A stretch of DNA of 51,948 nucleotides. It comes from Bacteroidota bacterium. Its GTDB lineage: Bacteria; Bacteroidota; Ignavibacteria; UBA10030; SZUA-254. The stretch spans positions 1 to 51,948 of the forward strand of contig JAGVIE010000019.1 in assembly GCA_020056225.1 (NCBI GenBank), given 5' to 3'. The notes under the pieces were generated by a model. That model saw only the letters and a program-made list of their open reading frames with translations, was not told the DNA's origin and ran no database searches. How positions within the stretch are numbered: position 1 is the first letter of the stretch; each line of letters begins with the position of its first letter. Of this stretch, positions 10,801 through 18,426 are shown piece after piece. The position numbers and the translations under genes were made by a program.

Positions 10801-10921
10801 GTTCGATGCCTCTGACTATTCCTCTGGTTTGTATTTCTACTCTATTAAAATCCATGAACTGGGCGCTGATGAATCGGGATCGATCTACTATCGAACGAAA
10901 GAAATGATTTTGATGAAATAA
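7865..10921 (+). CDS. Secreted M6-family zinc metalloprotease with InlB-like repeats and T9SS sorting domain
   Basis: The product is a predicted exported endopeptidase of the M6 (immune inhibitor A-like) family, 1018 aa. A hydrophobic signal segment spans about 17-38. The catalytic region holds HETGH (His268, Glu269, His272) followed by the family-typical AIFGLPDLYD. A DNDGDGYVD calcium-loop-like motif lies at about 199-207. Three InlB-like repeats (about 490-714) resemble those of the upstream 2318-aa protein. They are followed by an IPT/Ig-like segment (LTKIVNGNGYRGDSKEI), a fibronectin-like segment and a T9SS type A sorting domain (NYPNPFNPTT to EMILMK). The ATG is preceded by AGAGGA only 2 bases away. 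Co-orientation and shared repeats suggest that both proteins work at the same surface. Substrate unknown. Confidence 0.9.
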   Translation: MKSVVNIVFIGRHRRVLSVFFHSLILLSAGLIITSTLNASVSPHPRVEQMVKEKQITMPYYLAHQSELHTRGINSPERLPKIIKHNNGLSISSTGFKALAICIDFTDKRALTSAAQYDTLLFGTYKRSLRNYYREISYGMLDIITIDMPGTIGWESASQQYSYYVNGQNGFGAFPHNAQKLTEEAITAADSIVDFSQYDNDGDGYVDALYIIHAGSGGEITGSSNDIWSHTWTTSTPIISDGVKVFVYSMEPEYWLSPGDMTCGVFAHETGHAIFGLPDLYDLNGDSHGLGRWSLMASGSWNGSLGNSPSHPDAWSRWKMGFVDPIIVTSEIFDVQIPAIEESSKVYRLWSKGTTGTEYFLVENRQQIGFDTQLKGAGLCIYHIDEIRAGNNNQWYPGYTSFGHYQVALEQADGKWELEKRLSSGDAGDPYPGLSVNRSFGSSTIPPSLDYNGSSSYVAVNNISNSGRLMTATFFVDSISIDTIAVDTAHYITVGVSAHGSISPSGKISIQTGGSQIFTITPDTGYYISDVHVDSVSIGSVSVFEFANVISDHSINATFSRLTYQVFVETGTGGIINPSGVSYVAHGDQQTFNIIPNLGYILDSLYIDGIHVGTTSSYTFYNVTSSHQIKAGFALTIYTIQATAGGNGDITPSGIINVFYGENQSFRIQPQSGYNIDSLFVDGIHADSLTGYTFSNVTGNCSIHVIFKQQLYPIPILTKIVNGNGYRGDSKEILILGSNLLQGKTSVITGDGLSILSLRFSTVSSESLWASILIDSQATPGTRNIIVFNDYPVGEGSESQSFTILNRLPAAVIMATPSNNDTIGSHGAGAVDFRWNRSIDLDKADTVKYSIHVWGSDLDTTVLSLSDTSFSLNILPLIPPDENYYWTVIVTDGYGIIVPTDTFKFVASILNDIKETRSNAGKNFELYQNYPNPFNPTTSISFELSQRAIVSLKIYNVLGQLAATLINDEQFEEGYREVKFDASDYSSGLYFYSIKIHELGADESGSIYYRTKEMILMK
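9332..10005 (+). repeat. Three InlB-like repeats inside the M6 protease gene
   Basis: Three units of about 74 aa, each ending in a pattern such as SYTFYNVTSSHQIKAGF, match the majority repeat type of the 549-7505 protein. They sit between the catalytic region and the Ig-like segment. Confidence 0.8.
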
Positions 10922-10942
10922 AAGAACGAAGGATTATTGATT

Positions 10943-10986
10943 GACCCTGAAGCTGATTTTTGCAGTAGCAGGGTCGTCTTTTTTAT
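10943..10986. terminator. Terminator between convergent M6 protease and aminotransferase genes
   Basis: GACCCTG (10943-10949) and CAGGGTC (10969-10975) form a perfect 7-base stem followed by GTCTTTTTTAT. The loop is long (19 bases). It lies between two convergent genes, but the T-run favours the plus strand. Confidence 0.55.
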
Positions 10987-11004
10987 CGATCTTGATTGAT
11001 AAAT

Positions 11005-12180
11005 TTACAAACTGCTAAAAACTTCTTCTAGTTGTTTAATCAATTCTTGAGCATGACTTTCATTTATTATTAAAGGCGGCAGAAATCTGAGCACATTGCC
11101 ATTCGTGCAGTTTATCAGCACGTTGCGGTCCCTGAGTGCGTTCACAATTTTCTCGCCTTCGAAGTGCAGTTCCATGCCGAGCATTAAGCCCCTGCCCCTC
11201 ACATCTTTAACGATTGAAGGAAATATTTCTCTGAGCCGCATAAAATCTGATGAGATAATTTTTCCCATTGCTTCGGCATTCAACATTACACCGCCGTTTA
11301 TAATTTCATTGAGGACAACAAAACCGGCGGCGCAAGCTACGGGGTTTCCGCCAAATGTTGAGCCATGCATGCCAGGATTAAGAACATCACAAGTCTTCGC
11401 ATTACCAAGAATGGCGCCGAGCGGTAGCCCGCCGCCTAACGCCTTTGCAACGACTACAATATCGGGTTCAATCCCGTAATGCTGGAAGCCAAAAAGCTTT
11501 CCGGTTCGTCCAAAACCCGATTGTATCTCGTCTGCGATTATAATGAATCCGAATTTTTCCCGAAGAGATTTGATTGATGAGATGAAATCAACGGAAGCAG
11601 AAATTATTCCACCCTCGCCCTGAATAAATTCCAGAATTACTGCCGATGTATTCCGATTGATTGTATTGTTCAGTTCTACCGTATCGTTATATTTTATCAC
11701 GCGGCAGTTATCCAATAGCGGTTCAAATCCCGCGCGATATTTTTCTCTGTCCATTAAGGAAAGCGCGCCGAGAGTTCTTCCATGGAAGGCGTTGGTGAAT
11801 GAAATGATCTCACTCTTCCTGTCGTTTGTTCCCCATTTGCGCGCTATCTTAATTGCGCCTTCTATTGCTTCCGTACCGCTGTTCGAAAAAAAAACTTTTT
11901 GATATCCGGTATGCTTCACAAGCTGTTCGGCTAACAGGATTTGGGGTTCCTGCAAATAATAATTGGAAAGATGAATATATTTTGAAACTTGTTCTTGAAT
12001 TGCTTTCAAGATTTTAGGATGTCCGTATCCTAATGCGTTCACGGCAAGTCCGCCGAAAAAATCGAGATAACGTTTACCATCCTTTGTATAGAGATATACT
12101 TCATTTCCCCGATCGATTTCCAATGGGATGCGATTATAAGTATGGAATAAATTTTTTCTTTCTCTTTCCTGAAGCGGCAT
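11005..12180 (-). CDS. argD: Acetylornithine/ornithine-type aminotransferase (class III, PLP)
   Basis: PLP-dependent class III aminotransferase of 391 aa, the normal length for ArgD. Visible family features are SNSGTEAIEGAIK (100-111), FHGRTLGAL (132-140), ADEIQSGFGRTG (216-227) with Asp217 for the pyridine nitrogen, the Schiff-base Lys246 in VVAKALGGGLPLGA, and HGSTFGGNPVACAA. It probably moves an amino group between glutamate and N-acetylornithine semialdehyde in arginine synthesis. Closely related enzymes use ornithine, 4-aminobutyrate or N-succinyl substrates, and no other arg gene is adjacent. It is the last gene of a minus-strand set, 20 bases after the DUF6599-like gene. That unusual context makes a role outside arginine synthesis possible. 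Confidence 0.8.
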   Translation of the reverse strand: MPLQERERKNLFHTYNRIPLEIDRGNEVYLYTKDGKRYLDFFGGLAVNALGYGHPKILKAIQEQVSKYIHLSNYYLQEPQILLAEQLVKHTGYQKVFFSNSGTEAIEGAIKIARKWGTNDRKSEIISFTNAFHGRTLGALSLMDREKYRAGFEPLLDNCRVIKYNDTVELNNTINRNTSAVILEFIQGEGGIISASVDFISSIKSLREKFGFIIIADEIQSGFGRTGKLFGFQHYGIEPDIVVVAKALGGGLPLGAILGNAKTCDVLNPGMHGSTFGGNPVACAAGFVVLNEIINGGVMLNAEAMGKIISSDFMRLREIFPSIVKDVRGRGLMLGMELHFEGEKIVNALRDRNVLINCTNGNVLRFLPPLIINESHAQELIKQLEEVFSSL

Positions 12181-12200
12181 ACTCTAAGTTAAAATTTGCG

Positions 12201-13073
12201 TTATTTAATGTTTTTGATAGTTTTTAGATATGGGTCAAGGTCATAAGCTTTTAGGTCGGATTCGATGAAATATATTTTCAAAGGAGATATTTCTCGTACT
12301 GCGCGGCAACGACCCCCGGTAATTGTCTGCCGGTATTTTGTTTTCTTTGTTGAAGGAATTTTTAATTTTTCATAGAATAAATTCTTTTCTGCCGAAGTAG
12401 AAAACTGAATTTGCGCCGCGCAGACGCTTCCACCATTAAGATCAACAGGCAAAAGAAAGAGTGAGTAATTTTTCATCCCATCGAACATGTCTTCCCATGC
12501 AGGGAAACCGTTTTGAATACCCAGAGGTCCCTTAATGTATTTCAATCCGCGAAGATGTTGAAGATATAGCTTGTCGTTAAAGAATGTGGGATAGCTATAT
12601 TCCGTATCTTTAGTAAAGCGGCGGATAAGTTGCAGTGATATATTCTGCGCTTCGTCCGAGCCGTCATCGTTCGCTATTCTAATATATAATTTGCCGCTAA
12701 CAGCCTGAATCTGATGCGGGGTGATGCAGTTAAATTTTGAAAAAGAAGCTGAAGTTGAGCATTTATTTTGCGAAACAGAGTAAATGCCGAATGCCGAGTT
12801 TTCATTTGTCATCTTGTATATTTCAATCTTTAAATGGCGCTTGTGCCACTCGATCTCCTCTACACTGACCTTCTCGAAACCATATTCCAGATAAATATCC
12901 GCGCCGCCATCGATGTAACCCCAAAGTGAATTTCCATCGAACTGTTCAGATCGTAGGATCACGCCGCCCGGTATATCGGAAAGAGTGACCTGTGGAATAT
13001 CATTTTGCGCCTGAAGAAAATTGCAGGACAAAATGAAAAGGAAGAAAATAAATAATAAAGGTTTAGAGGTCAT
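12201..13073 (-). CDS. Exported DUF6599-like protein
   Basis: The 290-aa protein starts with a signal sequence (MTSKPLLFIFFLFILSC). Cys17 could be a lipobox cysteine, but the later AQA-like site (LQAQ) would fit signal peptidase I instead. The body contains LWGYIDGGADIYLEYGF (about 50-66), which matches my memory of the DUF6599 family (W(E/G)YI(N/D)GAADxYLxYGF). No catalytic motif is recognised. It lies 30 bases downstream of the DUF362 gene and 20 bases upstream of the aminotransferase gene, so all three are probably co-transcribed. DUF6599 proteins are often found beside DUF362 proteins, which supports the family assignment. Function unknown. Confidence 0.7.
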   Translation of the reverse strand: MTSKPLLFIFFLFILSCNFLQAQNDIPQVTLSDIPGGVILRSEQFDGNSLWGYIDGGADIYLEYGFEKVSVEEIEWHKRHLKIEIYKMTNENSAFGIYSVSQNKCSTSASFSKFNCITPHQIQAVSGKLYIRIANDDGSDEAQNISLQLIRRFTKDTEYSYPTFFNDKLYLQHLRGLKYIKGPLGIQNGFPAWEDMFDGMKNYSLFLLPVDLNGGSVCAAQIQFSTSAEKNLFYEKLKIPSTKKTKYRQTITGGRCRAVREISPLKIYFIESDLKAYDLDPYLKTIKNIK

Positions 13074-13103
13074 TCACCGTAATCTTTTCAAAACATCATC
13101 CCG

Positions 13104-14261
13104 TTATGATAAATTCACTTTTTTCAGATCGATTTTATTCAGATCGGCTATTCCGAGCTGAAGGTTTTGCGCAAGCTCTAAAAATATTTTACCTTTCGAA
13201 GATTCTTCTTTCTGAATCTTTTCTTCGATTCGCTTTTTCAATATTATTTCATATCCTATTCTGTCAACAGCGACCGGATCTGTGCCAATTAAAACGCTTT
13301 TGTATTCGGTGATGAACTGTTCGTTTGCCGCGGGACCGCCGTTGTAACATCCTTTAATTCCATCGACTATGTTCAGCACGACCTTATCCCGGAGTGGCGG
13401 AAATGCACACACTTCAGCCGAAGTTTCTGCCCACAATTGTTTATGCAATCGTCCGGTGTTGGAAACACTTCCATAAGCCAGATTCTTTAAACACAAAGTG
13501 ATGGACGATCCTGCGTTCTTCAATATCGGTATGTTGATAATTTTATCGACTTGCTGGGTTACTATTTTTGAAAAGTATGAATGTTTTCCCTCATTTATCA
13601 TATAAGGTAAAGTCTCTGCGTCGTACTTATCTTCTACATCAGCCCAATAAAACCAGTCTTTATCGATCATTTCTTCGCCGTACAGTTTTCCTTTTTCATC
13701 TACGAAAGAACCCTTGCTGTCTTTTCGCTCGGTGCCGATAATTTTAATTCCGGGGAAATTCTTTTCAGTGAAGCCGACTTCATGCATCTCAAATTCCCGC
13801 CGGTCCCAGATTAGAATGTTCTTCCCGGGAATGCCAGCGGTATTTAACTGCTGGATAATTGCGCGGGTGATTTCGATGCTGGTTGCGAGGGATGCACCCG
13901 CAACAGGATTTACTTTGAGTCCGATGATATCCTTTGGAGACACGAACATTCTCCACGCCTCCGCAATATCTTTCGCTCCGGTGAGATTCAGCATTCCCGA
14001 TCTTACCATTTCGTTAGTGGCGGGGTAATCGATTTTATTTTTTGCAATGCACTTATCGTGATAAACTTGCACCACTCTTCCCGGGAATTTACCGGGCATA
14101 GAATTTTGATTGCGTGGATATTTCAATGCATCATTAATGTTGGTTGAAGGTTTTTTCTCCGGCGCGGATTGCGCAAACAACCCCTGCATTGTCTGCGATG
14201 AAATTGCGGCACCGAGTCCGCTGGCTGTCATTAGCTTGAAAAATGCTCGTCGGGTTAGCAT
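13104..14261 (-). CDS. Tat-exported DUF362 protein
   Basis: The 385-aa protein opens with a twin-arginine signal (TRRAFFKLMTASGLGAA), so it is probably exported folded, with or after cofactor insertion. The body has DUF362 features: IGLKVNPVAGASLATSIEI (about 112-130), INIPILKNAGSSITLCLKN (about 243-261) and IGTDPVAVDRIGYEII near the C-terminus. Unlike many DUF362 proteins it has no ferredoxin-like CxxCxxC cluster. The start codon is preceded by AAAGGTGAT at good spacing. It is the first gene of a three-gene minus-strand set and diverges from the DUF5916 barrel gene. Biochemical function is unknown for the family. Confidence 0.85.
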   Translation of the reverse strand: MLTRRAFFKLMTASGLGAAISSQTMQGLFAQSAPEKKPSTNINDALKYPRNQNSMPGKFPGRVVQVYHDKCIAKNKIDYPATNEMVRSGMLNLTGAKDIAEAWRMFVSPKDIIGLKVNPVAGASLATSIEITRAIIQQLNTAGIPGKNILIWDRREFEMHEVGFTEKNFPGIKIIGTERKDSKGSFVDEKGKLYGEEMIDKDWFYWADVEDKYDAETLPYMINEGKHSYFSKIVTQQVDKIINIPILKNAGSSITLCLKNLAYGSVSNTGRLHKQLWAETSAEVCAFPPLRDKVVLNIVDGIKGCYNGGPAANEQFITEYKSVLIGTDPVAVDRIGYEIILKKRIEEKIQKEESSKGKIFLELAQNLQLGIADLNKIDLKKVNLS

Positions 14262-14374
14262 ATAATCACCTTTATATGTTTTAATATCGGGATATTGTAT
14301 CAGTTTGAAATTAAGTAATTCTTTATTGAAATCAAATTATCAGAAAAGATACATATATTAAAGGGTCGATTTGA

Positions 14375-14390
14375 GTTTGATCTATCAAAC
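14375..14390. promoter_or_regulatory. Perfect 7-base inverted repeat between divergent genes, candidate operator
   Basis: GTTTGATCTATCAAAC has perfect arms GTTTGAT/ATCAAAC around a 2-base centre. It lies in the 260-base divergent region between the DUF362 gene and the DUF5916 gene. The short spacer fits a dimeric regulator site better than an RNA hairpin. Confidence 0.35.
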
Positions 14391-14521
14391 GATCATCCGA
14401 AGGCAAATCGCGTCGTTTGGTGATTATATTTTCTCTTACATCAACCTTTTTCTTATTTTCATCGTATAACTACTCAGTGCGTCATACATCCTAATGAATT
14501 ATCTTATTGCAAGGAAACGAT

Positions 14522-16759
14522 ATGAATTTTAAACACATTTTATGTTTGATAGTTTTTTCAACTCTTGGATTTCTCGATGCATTGGAAGGACAGACGGTAA
14601 ATAATAATGAGAAGCCGACCATTCAAGTTGTAAAACTCGACCGCCCGATAGAGTTAACTGGAAAGCTCGATGATCCGAATTGGTCGAAAGCCGAACCGGT
14701 CGAATTGAACTATGAAGTCACGCCGGGTGACAATACTCCCGCCCCCCAAAAAACATTAGTAAGAGCGCTATATGACGATAAGTTTATTTACTTCGGTTTT
14801 AAGTGCTTCGATACAAATCCGGAACAGCTAAGGGCGAACATTTCCGATCGCGATAAAATGTATCAGGACGATTGGGTATTCGTTGCAATCGATACATACG
14901 GCGATTACCAGAGATCGTATGAGCTTTGTGTTAATCCGTACGGCATTCAGGGTGACCTGCTGGCAACGATCAACGGTGAAGATTCAAGTATCGATTGGAT
15001 ATGGCATGCAGCTGCGGCAACAAATGAAAATGGCTGGACGGCAGAGATGGCTATCCCGTTTTCGAGTCTTAATTTTCCGGACGCTGAAGAACAACACTGG
15101 AGAGTTAGTATTCTTCGGACTATTCCGAGAATCAGCCGTACACAGATATCATGGGTTCGGTTAGATAGAAATATCCCGGGGATTATGACGCAGGCAGGAT
15201 TCCTGATCGGATTGAAGAATATTAAATCGGGCAACTCATTAGAGTTATTACCTTATACTATAGGGCAGAAAACCGGAAAGCTTTCCGATATGGGAAATCC
15301 GAACTCAGGATTCAAATACGATCCGTGTAAGGGCCGCATCGGTGGAGGGATAAAATATTCTCCCGGTCCCAACTTTTCACTTGATGCAGTTATCAATCCC
15401 GATTTCAGTCAGGTCGAATCCGATGCCGCACAGATAAGTGTTAATACAACTTTTGCGCTTCAATACGATGAGAAGCGTCCCTTCTTTCTTATCGGTCGTG
15501 AACTTCTGCAAACATCGATGTACTATTCGAGGTCGATCAATGATCCGTTGGGTGCCGCACGAATAATCGGGCAGTCAGGTTCGCTTTCATATTTGTATAT
15601 GGGTGCGTACGATCGGAACACGGTTTTTGTTGTCCCCGGTGAAGAGAGAAGCAATACAGTCCCAACGACACTGAAATCTTTCGCAAACATCGGCAGGCTT
15701 CGTTATGATTTGGGAGATGAATCGTACATCGGCGGTATGCTGATGACGAGAGATTTTTCGGGGGGAAATAATCATATAGCCGGCATCGACTGGAATTATA
15801 AATTCTGGAGTAACTGGTACTTCAGCGGCGAGGGATTTCTATCAAGAACGAAAGAATTGAACGACACGACGCTTCTAAACTCCGGAAGGCTATTCGGCAA
15901 TACGGGTTACAATGCGGCTTTCAACGGTGAACGGTATTCGGGCAATGGTGTCAATTTGAGTTTATCCCATTCCGAAAGGGCGTATAATTTTGGATTCACA
16001 GTCAATAATTATTCACCGACATACCAAGCTTATAATGGAAGCTTCAATCAAAACGGGATCCGGCAATTTTTTATGAGGCACGAGTACGATTATTATCCTT
16101 CAAATTCGTTCATAGATTTCGGAGCGGTCGGCTTTCACTCGTTTATGCGATATGATTTTTCGGGAATAAAAAAGGAGCAGGTCGTACAGCCGTACCTCTC
16201 GCTTACCTTGAAAGGGCAAACAAATATTTACATTCAGCATCTAACCGTCAATGATGAAAGTTTCAGAGGTATATGGTTCGACAAGATCAACAGAATTTCT
16301 TATAGTATTAATTCGCGGCCGATGAATGTGATAACTCTTTCGACTTATGGGCAGATTGGCAGGTTCATATACCGCACGAGTTTACCAACAATGGGAACCG
16401 GGCATAAATTAGGCGCTAGTGTTACATTAAAACCCACTTCCCGCTTAAATATATCATTATCATACGATCGGGCGAGATTATCGAGCCGGGAAACGGGCGA
16501 ACTATATTATGACGGGAACATTTACCGCGCCGTTGCTATATATCAGTTTTCATACGAGATATTCTTCCGCACGATTTTCCAATACGATTCGTTTGCCAAA
16601 GCATTTCAATTGTATCCTCTCTTCAGTTATAAGCTGAATGCATTCACTACTTTCTATGCCGGTGCGACAACCGATTATCTGAATTACGGAGGTGATATCG
16701 GAACTGTAAACACCGGTCAACAATATTTTATGAAACTGCAATATTTGCTGAGTATATAG
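14522..16759 (+). CDS. CBM9-like domain plus DUF5916 outer-membrane beta-barrel protein
   Basis: The ATG at 14522 is chosen over a TTG at 14507 because AAGGA lies 6 bases upstream. The product is 745 aa. A signal peptide (MNFKHILCLIVFSTLGFLDALEGQ) is followed by a CBM9-like beta-sandwich (about 35-215; LDRPIELTGKLDDPNWSKAE and ALYDDKFIYFGFKCFD). A DUF5916-type region follows (about 220 to the end) with NPDFSQVESDAAQI and EKRPFF(L). The tail is made of many alternating hydrophobic/aromatic beta strands and ends in a barrel-like strand (QQYFMKLQYLLSI). It is probably an outer-membrane protein that handles a glycan or glycoprotein; no substrate is known. Divergent from the DUF362 operon. Confidence 0.85.
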   Translation: MNFKHILCLIVFSTLGFLDALEGQTVNNNEKPTIQVVKLDRPIELTGKLDDPNWSKAEPVELNYEVTPGDNTPAPQKTLVRALYDDKFIYFGFKCFDTNPEQLRANISDRDKMYQDDWVFVAIDTYGDYQRSYELCVNPYGIQGDLLATINGEDSSIDWIWHAAAATNENGWTAEMAIPFSSLNFPDAEEQHWRVSILRTIPRISRTQISWVRLDRNIPGIMTQAGFLIGLKNIKSGNSLELLPYTIGQKTGKLSDMGNPNSGFKYDPCKGRIGGGIKYSPGPNFSLDAVINPDFSQVESDAAQISVNTTFALQYDEKRPFFLIGRELLQTSMYYSRSINDPLGAARIIGQSGSLSYLYMGAYDRNTVFVVPGEERSNTVPTTLKSFANIGRLRYDLGDESYIGGMLMTRDFSGGNNHIAGIDWNYKFWSNWYFSGEGFLSRTKELNDTTLLNSGRLFGNTGYNAAFNGERYSGNGVNLSLSHSERAYNFGFTVNNYSPTYQAYNGSFNQNGIRQFFMRHEYDYYPSNSFIDFGAVGFHSFMRYDFSGIKKEQVVQPYLSLTLKGQTNIYIQHLTVNDESFRGIWFDKINRISYSINSRPMNVITLSTYGQIGRFIYRTSLPTMGTGHKLGASVTLKPTSRLNISLSYDRARLSSRETGELYYDGNIYRAVAIYQFSYEIFFRTIFQYDSFAKAFQLYPLFSYKLNAFTTFYAGATTDYLNYGGDIGTVNTGQQYFMKLQYLLSI

Positions 16760-16798
16760 TCAATTCGAATATGTTGGATAGAAAGCAAAACCTGATGT

Positions 16799-16921
16799 AA
16801 GGGGCTGTCTAAAAAGAATCAATTACTGTCTGCCTGAGCTTGTCGAAGGCTCAATGCCGCTCAATTTCACATTTCGACAAGCTCAATGTGACACACTCTC
16901 GGACTTATTCGACAGCCCCTT
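16799..16921. mobile_element. MITE-like 123-bp element with nested inverted repeats
   Basis: The ends are AAGGGGCTGTC (16799-16809) and GACAGCCCCTT (16911-16921), perfect inverted repeats, with TA at each outer flank (16798-16799 and 16922-16923). Inside, TGAGCTTGTCGAA (16835-16847) and TTCGACAAGCTCA (16873-16885) form a second perfect 13-base pair. It has no coding capacity. The structure fits a non-autonomous element with possible TA target duplication. It could also act as a transcription stop after the barrel gene. Confidence 0.6.
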
Positions 16922-17043
16922 TACACTGATACGCTGGCTTAATCCAACATAACTGGAAATCGATCAAGCGGTCGCCGGATTTTGAGCATAAGGTAGGATG
17001 TTGTAAATGATATGCTGATATTTTAAATTACAAAGAGGACTCT

Positions 17044-17376
17044 ATGAAAATTCAGAATGTTCCATTCACAGTAACCGACTGGGACGAAATCGATACAGTT
17101 GAACACAAAGGTGAGAGCGGAACCTCGTTTTGGCAAACAGTTGAAACGGGAAATATTCGAACCCGCATTGTTGAATATTCTACAGGTTTCGTTGCCGATC
17201 ATTATTGCGAGCGGGGACATGTGGTATTGGTTCTTGAAGGTGCACTGCAAATCAAATTGAAAGACGGACAAACATTCTCATTGAACAGAGGTATGGGTTT
17301 TCAGGTGGAAGATGATGACAGGAATCCTCACACGGTAACGAGTGAAACAGGCGCTAAAGTGTTCATTGTCGATTAA
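17044..17376 (+). CDS. DHCW-motif cupin-fold protein
   Basis: Small single-domain cupin of 110 aa, with start set by AGAGGA 5 bases upstream. The sequence GFVADHYCERGHVVLVLEGALQ (about 49-70) corresponds to the DHCW-type cupin motif, with DHYC in place of DHCW/DHWC. A second cupin strand set (GMGFQVEDDDRNPHTV) supplies a further His. Such proteins are probably cytoplasmic and metal-binding; the substrate is unknown. Its stop lies 17 bases before a VOC-fold gene and the two are probably transcribed together. Confidence 0.75.
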   Translation: MKIQNVPFTVTDWDEIDTVEHKGESGTSFWQTVETGNIRTRIVEYSTGFVADHYCERGHVVLVLEGALQIKLKDGQTFSLNRGMGFQVEDDDRNPHTVTSETGAKVFIVD

Positions 17377-17392
17377 TCTAATTAGAGAAGAA

Positions 17393-17743
17393 ATGAGAAA
17401 ATATCATCACGTCGGAATTCCAACAAACACTCCCCATCAAGGTGAAGTATATCTCGAAAAATATAAAGTATTTATCAAAGGATTCGACTCAAATCCATAC
17501 GGTATTGAGTGGATGCGTTATGAAGCTGGATCGCCCGTCCACGCGTTAGTGCAAAAGATTCCGCACATTGCGTTTGAGGTTGATGATCTTGCCTCTGAGC
17601 TTGCAGGAAAAGAAATTATAATTCAACCAAACAGCCCGTTGGAGGGTGTGACTGTTGCTTTCATTATTGAAGATGGCGCACCCGTTGAATTTCTTCAATT
17701 CGCTAACTCCAAAGTATTGCAGATGAAGAATGCTGAAACATAA
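17393..17743 (+). CDS. VOC-superfamily (glyoxalase-like) protein
   Basis: The ATG at 17393 is preferred because an earlier in-frame start at 17342 would lie inside the cupin gene. AGAGAAG is just upstream. The product is about 116 aa. It has a VOC-like beginning (KYHHVGIPTNTPHQGEVYLEKYKVF) and a central PHIAFEVDDL segment with the PHxAFxVDDL metal-side strand. It ends with EDGAPVEFLQF, in which the Glu is the usual metal ligand. A single VOC half implies a dimeric enzyme or binding protein. Substrate not predictable. Confidence 0.75.
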   Translation: MRKYHHVGIPTNTPHQGEVYLEKYKVFIKGFDSNPYGIEWMRYEAGSPVHALVQKIPHIAFEVDDLASELAGKEIIIQPNSPLEGVTVAFIIEDGAPVEFLQFANSKVLQMKNAET

Positions 17744-17761
17744 TGGTTTCTCTTTTGCTAT

Positions 17762-17791
17762 TTTGTAGTTGCTTAATAAATATTATTTTTG
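17762..17791 (+). promoter_or_regulatory. Bacteroidota-type promoter TTTG-N18-TATTTTTG
   Basis: TTTG at 17762-17765 (-33) and TATTTTTG at 17784-17791 (-7, TAnnTTTG) are 18 bases apart and about 68 bases before the lipoprotein start. It is the best match in the window to the published Bacteroidota promoter consensus. Confidence 0.5.
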
Positions 17792-17858
17792 GAAATTAGA
17801 ACAAACTATTCAATATTAGATTTATTTCTCTTTTAATAAACAAACAGAGAGCTTACCC

Positions 17859-18380
17859 GTGAAAAATAATTTATGGAAAATTCTTTTTCTCATTGTTGTT
17901 TCCTTATTTCTTGCAAGCTGTGCATCCACTAAAAAAGTGACAGTCAAACCTAACGAGCATATGGAAGTTGGGTGGACACCCCGGACGGTTTTCCAGTCTC
18001 CATCCTATGCCGCATGGTTCGACACAGGTTACGCCGCTTATCAACCACAAACAGAGTATATAGATCGTCTGAAAGATTTTACTGAAAACGTAGACCTGAC
18101 TGTAGTATATGGGACTTGGTGTAGTGATAGTAAACGGGAGATGCCGCGTTTCTTCAAAATTATGGATACGGTTGAATTTCCATCCGATCATATTACTCTG
18201 ATAGCGGTTGACCGGACGATGCAGATACCGCCGGGGATTGCCAAAGAGTACAACATTACTAATGTTCCCACATTCATTTTGAAATATCGCGGAATTGAGA
18301 TCGGTAGGATTATAGAAAGTCCAAAAACAACATTGGAGTGGGATTTAGTTGATATTCTTTCACCACTACTTCCCCAGTAA
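17859..18380 (+). CDS. Thioredoxin-like lipoprotein with a single active-site cysteine
   Basis: The 173-aa lipoprotein has signal MKNNLWKILFLIVVSLFLASC with lipobox LASC (Cys21 lipidated). The thioredoxin fold follows with GTWCSDSKREMP (86-96), where Cys88 is present but the second cysteine of CxxC is Ser91. The cis-proline loop is NVPTF (Pro137). With one cysteine it cannot be a simple disulfide reductase. It may form a mixed disulfide, act as a redox sensor or use a partner thiol. It is probably anchored in the inner or outer membrane facing the periplasm. A good promoter lies upstream and a hairpin lies downstream. The family (WCSDSxREVPRF) is common in Bacteroidota. Confidence 0.8.
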   Translation: MKNNLWKILFLIVVSLFLASCASTKKVTVKPNEHMEVGWTPRTVFQSPSYAAWFDTGYAAYQPQTEYIDRLKDFTENVDLTVVYGTWCSDSKREMPRFFKIMDTVEFPSDHITLIAVDRTMQIPPGIAKEYNITNVPTFILKYRGIEIGRIIESPKTTLEWDLVDILSPLLPQ

Positions 18381-18426
18381 TCGTAGTGCAGTAGCCGGTA
18401 AAAAATCTTTCAATAACTAATAACAT

